The position numbers and the translations under genes were made by a program. The notes under the pieces are model-generated. The model saw only the letters and a program-made list of their open reading frames with translations. It searched no databases and was not told the DNA's origin. From an uncultured Altererythrobacter sp. (GTDB taxonomy: Bacteria > Pseudomonadota > Alphaproteobacteria > Sphingomonadales > Sphingomonadaceae), in the NCBI GenBank assembly GCA_938009055.1, contig CALLIO010000089.1:1-5506 (forward strand): 5,506 bases of DNA, read 5' to 3'. This document shows positions 1 through 3,837 of the stretch, piece by piece. Each line of letters begins with the position of its first letter. Within the stretch, counting starts at the first letter, position 1.

Positions 1-711
1 TATGTTTTGGAGCTAGAAATTGAGCTTGCCAGCGATGCCAAGAAGCCTCAGCAGTCCGGCGAAACTGAGCAAACCGAACCCAAAATCTCGTCCATTCCCG
101 ATCCAACGATGCAAGACACTATGGATGTCTTGCGAAGACGCCTCGAAGCTGACGGTATCGAGGTTCATTCAGTTGAGCGCCAAGGCACCAAGCAAATCAT
201 TCTGGAAACCATTGGCGCGCTGGAGAGTGATAATTTGGACGCTCTATTGGCGAGGGGGTCGCGATTAGCGATGCGGCCAGTCGATCAGGAGGCGGATCCC
301 GTTGATTTGAGCAATGGCATCGCGCCCATTGATAGTGACATTGTGCCAATGGCCGATGGTTCGGGGAATCTCGCCTTGCGCCGTATTGGCGGGGTTGATG
401 GCAAATATGTGGCGAGCGCGATGGCTACGCCTGACCCCAATACAGGACGCTATGTTATCAATTTGACCTTGGATGAGAAGGGTGCCCGCAGGTTTGCCGG
501 AATGTCTCAGGCCAATGTTGGCAATATGGTGGCGATAGTGATTGATGGAGAGATTATTTCCGCGCCGATCATCCGCGAGCCTATCCTTGGCGGACAGGTT
601 ATGATCTCAGGTGACTTTTCGCAGGAAAGCGCGACTGAGCTGTCCATTGGTCTTGGCTCGGGCATGTTGCTTGCCCCGCTGGTGATTATCGAAGAGCGGG
701 AGATGAAATAG
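1..711 (+). CDS. SecD P1 head-domain protein, free-standing (5' end outside window)
   Basis: The reading frame is already open at base 1 (Tyr-Val-Leu-Glu...), so the TTG at 7 is probably not the start and the gene is truncated by the window edge; 236 residues are visible. The first residues resemble the strand that follows the LGLDLxGG motif of SecD (GG-x-Y-x-L-x-LEI). A Pro/Glu/Gln-rich linker follows (about residues 12-35). Next comes the base-subdomain helix and strand with RRRLEADGI and VERQG (about 44-60), then the head subdomain with TLDEKGARRF (about 156-165), VIDGEIISAP (180-189) and EPILGG (193-198), ending in LAPLVIIEER. In normal SecD the ...APxxIVEER segment leads into transmembrane helix 2; here the protein ends three residues later, so the five C-terminal helices are absent. 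Known family: SecD/SecDF uses the P1 domain on the trans side of the membrane to help pull exported proteins. Inferred: a periplasmic protein, possibly tethered by an N-terminal segment lying outside the window. Its function is unknown; it could be a SecD paralogue or accessory factor. The family call is firm, the role is not. Confidence 0.82.
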   Translation, partial: YVLELEIELASDAKKPQQSGETEQTEPKISSIPDPTMQDTMDVLRRRLEADGIEVHSVERQGTKQIILETIGALESDNLDALLARGSRLAMRPVDQEADPVDLSNGIAPIDSDIVPMADGSGNLALRRIGGVDGKYVASAMATPDPNTGRYVINLTLDEKGARRFAGMSQANVGNMVAIVIDGEIISAPIIREPILGGQVMISGDFSQESATELSIGLGSGMLLAPLVIIEEREMK

Positions 712-845
712 CGCAGCGCCAAAGATCCATTTTCCTACATCGCAGCGTGCTGTCATGCTCCGCCGCGGTCCTTTTCATCTGTGTGTAAGGGCCGATGAAA
801 TTGGGCTATTACAAGGGAGCTTCCAGTATGTGTTTCGTCAACTTG

Positions 846-851
846 CATAAT
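846..851 (+). promoter_or_regulatory. Candidate -10 element for rpmI-rplT
   Basis: CATAAT matches the sigma-70 TATAAT consensus at five of six positions and is the best such match in the gap. The -35 side is poor: the closest candidate, TTCCAG at 821-826, is 19 bases away. Transcription from here would begin near 858, just before the first predicted hairpin, giving a leader of about 145 bases. This is weak evidence, because alphaproteobacterial -10 elements are often degenerate. Confidence 0.25.
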
Positions 852-943
852 GAGCAACTCAGCGCCGCGCTTGCCCCCTCAAATTCCTTGCATTCCGGCG
901 CAGTTCCGGTATTTGCGCCCACTTCAAAGACACGAATCATTTT

Positions 944-976
944 GCCGGCCTGGCCGTTAGGGCTGCCAGGGCTGGT
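944..976 (+). promoter_or_regulatory. Bulged RNA hairpin in the rpmI leader
   Basis: The 5' arm GCCGGCCTGGC (944-954) pairs with GCCAGG (965-970) and CTGGT (972-976), leaving one bulged G at 971. This gives eleven pairs, two of them G-U, with a ten-base loop at 955-964. It is not followed by a T-tract, so it is not an intrinsic terminator. It sits 27 bases upstream of the rpmI start codon. A position like this suits a repressor-protein site or a structure that tunes ribosome access, for example an L20 target. The fold is read directly from sequence; the role is inference. Confidence 0.4.
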
Positions 977-992
977 GAGCGTGTCACAATCT

Positions 993-997
993 AGGAG
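993..997 (+). promoter_or_regulatory. Ribosome binding site that fixes the rpmI start
   Basis: AGGAG ends directly against an ATG at 998 but lies six bases from the ATG at 1004. The normal spacing therefore selects 1004. This agrees with the canonical L35 N-terminus MPKLKTKSG, without the extra Met-Lys. Confidence 0.85.
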
Positions 998-1003
998 ATG
1001 AAA

Positions 1004-1207
1004 ATGCCCAAGCTGAAGACCAAAAGCGGTGTGAAGAAACGCTTCAAAATCACCGCAACTGGCAAGGTCAAGCACGGTGTTGCTGGTAAGCGCCACCGTC
1101 TGATGAGCCACAATGCGAAATATATCCGCCAGAACCGCGGCACTTCGGTAGCTTCCGATCCGGATGCGAAGACAGTGAAGAAATGGGCTCCTTACGGGCT
1201 CGGTTGA
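1004..1207 (+). CDS. rpmI: 50S ribosomal protein L35
   Basis: A 67-residue, strongly basic protein starting MPKLKTKSGVKKRFK, the signature N-terminus of bacterial L35. The family-typical basic stretch GKVKHGVAGKRHRL follows (about residues 21-34). The length is normal for alphaproteobacterial L35 (E. coli has 65). L35 is a small protein of the large ribosomal subunit that binds 23S rRNA. The start at 1004 is preferred over the ATG at 998 because of Shine-Dalgarno spacing and family alignment. The stop is TGA at 1205-1207, and rplT begins 50 bases later on the same strand, so the two are almost certainly co-transcribed. No infC is adjacent upstream, unlike the enterobacterial infC-rpmI-rplT order. 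Confidence 0.98.
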   Translation: MPKLKTKSGVKKRFKITATGKVKHGVAGKRHRLMSHNAKYIRQNRGTSVASDPDAKTVKKWAPYGLG

Positions 1208-1217
1208 TTGGTTTTGA

Positions 1218-1239
1218 GGGGGCGTAAGAAAACGCTTCC
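1218..1239 (+). promoter_or_regulatory. Intercistronic hairpin between rpmI and rplT
   Basis: GGGGGCGT (1218-1225) pairs with ACGCTTCC (1232-1239): eight pairs including two G-U, closed by the six-base loop AAGAAA (1226-1231). No T-tract follows, so it is unlikely to terminate transcription. It ends six bases before the rplT Shine-Dalgarno AAGGA (1246-1250) and could modulate rplT initiation or protect the mRNA. The role is inferred; short GC-rich stems also arise by chance. Confidence 0.3.
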
Positions 1240-1257
1240 GTCTTAAAGGATAGATAA

Positions 1258-1617
1258 ATGCCTCGCATTAAACGCGGCGTGACCACACGCCAAAAACACA
1301 AAAGACTGCTGGATCAGGCCAAGGGCTATCGCGGTCGCCGTAAGAACACCATTCGCATTGCGCGCCAAGCGGTCGAGAAGGCTGGTCAATATGCCTATCG
1401 CGATCGCAAGATCAAAAAGCGCAATTTCCGCTCGCTTTGGATCCAACGGATCAACGCTGCGGTGCGCGCTGAAGGTTTGACCTACTCGCAATTCATGCAT
1501 GGCGTGAAGCTGGCAGGGATCGAGCTTGACCGTAAGGTGATGGCTGATCTGGCGCTTAACGAAGAAGCGGCGTTCAAGTCGATTATCGAGCAAGCGAAAG
1601 CGGCTCTTCCCGCCTAA
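1258..1617 (+). CDS. rplT: 50S ribosomal protein L20
   Basis: 119 residues, matching the usual length (E. coli 118). The N-terminus MPRIKRGVTTRQKHKR and the segment QAKGYRGRRKN (about residues 20-30) form the long basic extension that penetrates 23S rRNA. The hallmark AGQYAYRDRK-KKRNFRSLWIQRINAA (about 42-69) and the C-terminal globular part ending IIEQAKAALPA are all present. L20 is a primary rRNA-binding protein needed for early assembly of the large subunit. In E. coli and Bacillus it also represses its own operon by binding the mRNA leader, through the C-terminal domain. The Shine-Dalgarno AAGGA lies at 1246-1250, seven bases from the ATG. It is the second gene of the rpmI-rplT unit and is followed 23 bases after its stop by a strong terminator hairpin. 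Confidence 0.99.
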   Translation: MPRIKRGVTTRQKHKRLLDQAKGYRGRRKNTIRIARQAVEKAGQYAYRDRKIKKRNFRSLWIQRINAAVRAEGLTYSQFMHGVKLAGIELDRKVMADLALNEEAAFKSIIEQAKAALPA

Positions 1618-1640
1618 AACGGGTCCCAAATGCTTAAAGC

Positions 1641-1684
1641 GGCGCGAGTGTCTTGGAAACTGACACTTGCGCCCTTTGCATTTG
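1641..1684 (+). terminator. Intrinsic terminator of the rpmI-rplT unit
   Basis: GGCGCGAGTGTC (1641-1652) pairs with GACACTTGCGCC (1662-1673): twelve consecutive pairs with a single G-U, around a nine-base loop (1653-1661). An interrupted T-rich tail, CTTTGCATTTG, follows (1674-1684). The stem is much stronger than anything else between genes in the window and lies just after the rplT stop, so factor-independent termination is the natural reading. The broken T-tract may allow some readthrough into the downstream AraC-family gene. Confidence 0.75.
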
Positions 1685-1716
1685 TAAAGCTGCGCCAAGT
1701 TTGCCACTAAGCGCGC

Positions 1717-2634
1717 ATGGGTGGGCCAACGACTATTGACGGCATCCGGGCTTTGGACCGGTCGGATGTCAAGTTTCAAATACACAGCGAGTTTATCGCT
1801 CCGCCGCCGGAGTTCGATGGCTGCTTCACGACGTTTTATCTGCTCGATTTGAAGGTTGAGGCAGGCGCACGGGTGCATGATTATTTGCAGCCGGAATGGG
1901 GCAATATCCGCTTTTTCGCTGGTGAAGCACCGATCGCGAGTATCGGCGAGACTTCCGCATCCGGCGCGCATTTCGGGGCGACCGGGCCCAGCTCGCTGCC
2001 GTGCGAATTTCGCGCTGGAACAGCGAAAATGTGGGGGGTCGGTTTTCTCCCGCTTGGTTGGGCACGGTTTATGGATGTGCCCGCCGCGGAGCTCGCCAAT
2101 ACCGTTGCCAATGGCGCCGAGCATCCCGCCTTCCAAAAATTCGCCAGCCTGCAAGACGTGATGTGCGATGTGGCCGTAAGCGATAGCGAGAAGCTGGCTG
2201 CGCTCACCCAAAAGCTACGCGAAGTGATGAAGCCCAATCGCGACGAGGCTAAAATCATGCGCGTTCACAAGGCGCTGCTCGATATTAAGCTCACGAATGT
2301 TGCGGAATTTGCCAGTGCTGTGGGGATGAGCGTCCGGACGCTAGAGCGGGTTTGCGGGCGTTATTTCGGCTTCCCGCCAAAGCTTTTGATGCGCCGTCAA
2401 CGCTTCATGCGCTCGCTTTCGACCTATATGCTCCAGCACGGGGCAAATTGGACCGAAGCGATGGATGCACATTACCACGATCAGGCGCATTTTACTCGCG
2501 AGTTCCGCGAATTTATGACCATGAACCCGAGTGAATATGCGGCGCTCGACCACCCGATCCTCAGCGCCTTTATGGAAGCGCGCGCGCGGCTTTGGGGCTC
2601 ACCGGTGCAAACGCTCGACAATCCAGAGCGATAG
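1717..2634 (+). CDS. AraC-family helix-turn-helix transcriptional regulator
   Basis: 305 residues. The C-terminal third is a clear AraC/XylS DNA-binding domain. The first helix-turn-helix is at about residues 195-216 (VAEFASAVGMSVRTLERVCGRY), followed by FGFPPKLLMRRQRFMRSL. The second is at about 245-266, with the family signature YHDQAHFTREFREF and then MNPSEYA (269-275). The N-terminal part (about 1-180) has a strand-rich, possibly cupin-like pattern (FTTFYLLDLKV, YLQPEWGNIRFF) and probably serves for sensing or dimerisation; it resembles the uncharacterised sensor regions of other alphaproteobacterial AraC proteins. The ligand and targets are unknown. The ATG at 1717 has no Shine-Dalgarno, and no better in-frame start is seen. 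It lies between the rplT terminator and pheS on the same strand, so it may be transcribed alone or by readthrough. No self-evident operator was found. The family call is firm; the regulon is not predictable. Confidence 0.93.
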   Translation: MGGPTTIDGIRALDRSDVKFQIHSEFIAPPPEFDGCFTTFYLLDLKVEAGARVHDYLQPEWGNIRFFAGEAPIASIGETSASGAHFGATGPSSLPCEFRAGTAKMWGVGFLPLGWARFMDVPAAELANTVANGAEHPAFQKFASLQDVMCDVAVSDSEKLAALTQKLREVMKPNRDEAKIMRVHKALLDIKLTNVAEFASAVGMSVRTLERVCGRYFGFPPKLLMRRQRFMRSLSTYMLQHGANWTEAMDAHYHDQAHFTREFREFMTMNPSEYAALDHPILSAFMEARARLWGSPVQTLDNPER

Positions 2635-2642
2635 GGCTTTTT

Positions 2643-2659
2643 GGCGAAGCGCATTTGCC
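2643..2659 (+). terminator. Weak candidate terminator after the AraC-family gene
   Basis: GGCGAA (2643-2648) pairs with TTTGCC (2654-2659), with one G-U and a five-base loop. It begins nine bases after the AraC stop. Its downstream tail, CCTTTGCTTTG, is only partly T-rich and the stem is short, so termination would be inefficient at best. Confidence 0.25.
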
Positions 2660-2683
2660 CCTTTGCTTTGCATGGCTGAGGGC

Positions 2684-2712
2684 GCTAGGGCGCGCGTTAC
2701 ACAGCGCGTAGC
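2684..2712 (+). promoter_or_regulatory. Bulged inverted repeat upstream of pheS
   Basis: GCTA (2684-2687), a three-base GGG bulge and CGCGC (2691-2695) on the left pair with GCGCG (2704-2708) and TAGC (2709-2712) on the right, around the eight-base loop GTTACACA. It ends 24 bases before the pheS ATG. With no T-tract it is not a terminator. It could be a DNA operator, a leader RNA stem, or overlap the pheS promoter; the stretch CTAGGGCGCGC just upstream of a start is promoter-like in this type of genome. The role is inferred. Confidence 0.35.
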
Positions 2713-2736
2713 AACACTTCAGCGAATAGCCCGATT

Positions 2737-3837
2737 ATGACCGATTTGACAGAACAGAAACTGGCGACGCTCAACGCGATTGAGGCGGCCCAAACCCCCG
2801 ATGCTTTGGAAGAGCTGCGAGTGGCAGCGCTCGGCAAAAAAGGTTGGGTCAGCGCGGCGCTTAAAACCTTGGGCCAGATGAGCCCGGAAGAGCGCACAGA
2901 GGCTGCGCCTGCAATCCAAGCTGTCCGCGGCGAAGTGGGCGATGCGATTGCCGCGCGCAAAGAAGTGCTGGAAGGCGCTGCGCTGGAAGCGAAGCTAGCC
3001 AGCGAAACGCTCGACCTAACCCTGCCAGCAGTCGAGCAAAAGCGCGGTAGTGTCCATCCGGTTAGCCAGGTTATGGACGAGCTGGCTGAAATCTTTGCCG
3101 ACCTTGGCTTTGCCGTCGCCACGGGTCCTGAGATTGAGGATGATTGGCACAATTTTACCGCGCTCAATATGGATGAAAGCCATCCCGCCCGCGCGATGCA
3201 TGACACATTCTACTTCCCTGACAAGGATTCAGAAGGCCGGTCAATGCTGCTGCGCACGCACACTTCGCCGGTGCAAATTCGCAGCATGAAAGAGCAGGGC
3301 GCGCCGATCCGCATTATCGCGCCGGGCCGTGTCTATCGCAGCGATAGCGATGCGACCCACACGCCGATGTTCCATCAGGTCGAAGGCTTGGTCGTCGATA
3401 AAGGCATCCATCTGGGCCATCTCAAATGGACGCTGGAGACTTTCCTCAAAGCGTTTTTCGAGCGCGAGGATATCGTCCTGCGTCTGCGCCCTTCCTACTT
3501 CCCTTTCACTGAACCATCGGTCGAAGTCGATGTCGGCTATGCCAAGGAAGACGGCAGGCGCGTGGTCGGCGGATCAGGCGATGATGAGGGACACGAATGG
3601 ATGGAGCTGCTGGGTTCCGGCATGGTCAATCGCCGCGTGCTGGAAAGCGCGGGCGTTGACGCGCAAGAATATCAAGGCTTCGCATTCGGCGTCGGCGTCG
3701 ACCGGCTCGCTATGCTGAAATATGGCATGGATGATCTGCGCGCCTTCTTCGATGGCGATGTGCGCTGGCTATCGCATTATGGCTTCTCGGCATTTGATCA
3801 GCCCACGCTTTCCGCTGGTGTAGGAGCGCGCGCATGA
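2737..3837 (+). CDS. pheS: Phenylalanine--tRNA ligase alpha subunit
   Basis: 366 residues, the catalytic subunit of the cytoplasmic alpha2beta2 synthetase that charges tRNA-Phe. Residues 1-90 form the charged helical coiled-coil that contacts tRNA. The class II core follows, with motif 1 around HPVSQVMDELAEIF (107-120). Motif 2 contains GRVYRSD (197-203), followed by HTPMFHQVEGL (208-218). Phe-pocket segments are FTEPSVEVDV (257-266), GSGMVN (293-298) and GFAFG (314-318); Ala316 matches the E. coli Ala294 specificity position. Motif 3 is GVGVDR (318-323). The protein is longer than E. coli PheS (327), partly through an acidic/Gly insert at about 268-286, which I recall as usual in alphaproteobacteria. 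The start ATG at 2737 fits the family N-terminus although no clear Shine-Dalgarno is visible. The last four bases overlap the start of pheT. Confidence 0.98.
   Translation: MTDLTEQKLATLNAIEAAQTPDALEELRVAALGKKGWVSAALKTLGQMSPEERTEAAPAIQAVRGEVGDAIAARKEVLEGAALEAKLASETLDLTLPAVEQKRGSVHPVSQVMDELAEIFADLGFAVATGPEIEDDWHNFTALNMDESHPARAMHDTFYFPDKDSEGRSMLLRTHTSPVQIRSMKEQGAPIRIIAPGRVYRSDSDATHTPMFHQVEGLVVDKGIHLGHLKWTLETFLKAFFEREDIVLRLRPSYFPFTEPSVEVDVGYAKEDGRRVVGGSGDDEGHEWMELLGSGMVNRRVLESAGVDAQEYQGFAFGVGVDRLAMLKYGMDDLRAFFDGDVRWLSHYGFSAFDQPTLSAGVGARA
3822..3826 (+). promoter_or_regulatory. Ribosome binding site for pheT inside pheS
   Basis: AGGAG lies within the last codons of pheS, seven bases before the ATG at 3834. 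Together with the ATGA overlap it supports the pheT start and suggests coupled translation, suited to subunits made in equal amounts. Confidence 0.8.

Larger units (their letters stand above)
712..1003 (+). promoter_or_regulatory. Non-coding leader region upstream of rpmI-rplT
   Basis: No credible gene lies in this 292-base gap. A possible reading frame at 795-1001 has no family resemblance and no good Shine-Dalgarno. The region contains a promoter-like -10 (CATAAT, 846-851) and three predicted hairpins at 862-901, 897-919 and 944-976, the last ending 17 bases before the rpmI Shine-Dalgarno. Known biology: in E. coli and Bacillus the rpmI-rplT mRNA leader binds L20 and represses translation or causes early termination. 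Inferred: this stretch may be the untranslated leader carrying an equivalent control site. I could not match it to a known leader consensus by eye. Confidence 0.45.

Noticed and set aside
744..759. Short hairpin AGCGTG-CTGT-CATGCT after the SecD-like gene, as a terminator
   Set aside because: Only six pairs with a G-U, and the nearest T-run (772-775) is twelve bases past the stem, so it does not have terminator geometry.
795..1001. Possible small gene before rpmI (68 codons)
   Set aside because: No clear Shine-Dalgarno, no family likeness, and it covers the predicted leader hairpins and ends against the rpmI ribosome binding site.
998..1003. Upstream ATG at 998 as the L35 start
   Set aside because: It would leave no spacing from the AGGAG at 993-997 and would add Met-Lys before the canonical MPKLK start.
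1243..2211. Long open frame on the - strand (about 322 codons) across rplT and the AraC-family gene
   Set aside because: It overlaps two confident + strand genes and runs through the rplT terminator, and its product has no recognisable fold or family motif.
2697..3206. Open frame on the - strand (169 codons) opposite the start of pheS
   Set aside because: Ser/Ala-rich low-complexity translation opposite the conserved PheS N-terminal region; antisense shadow.
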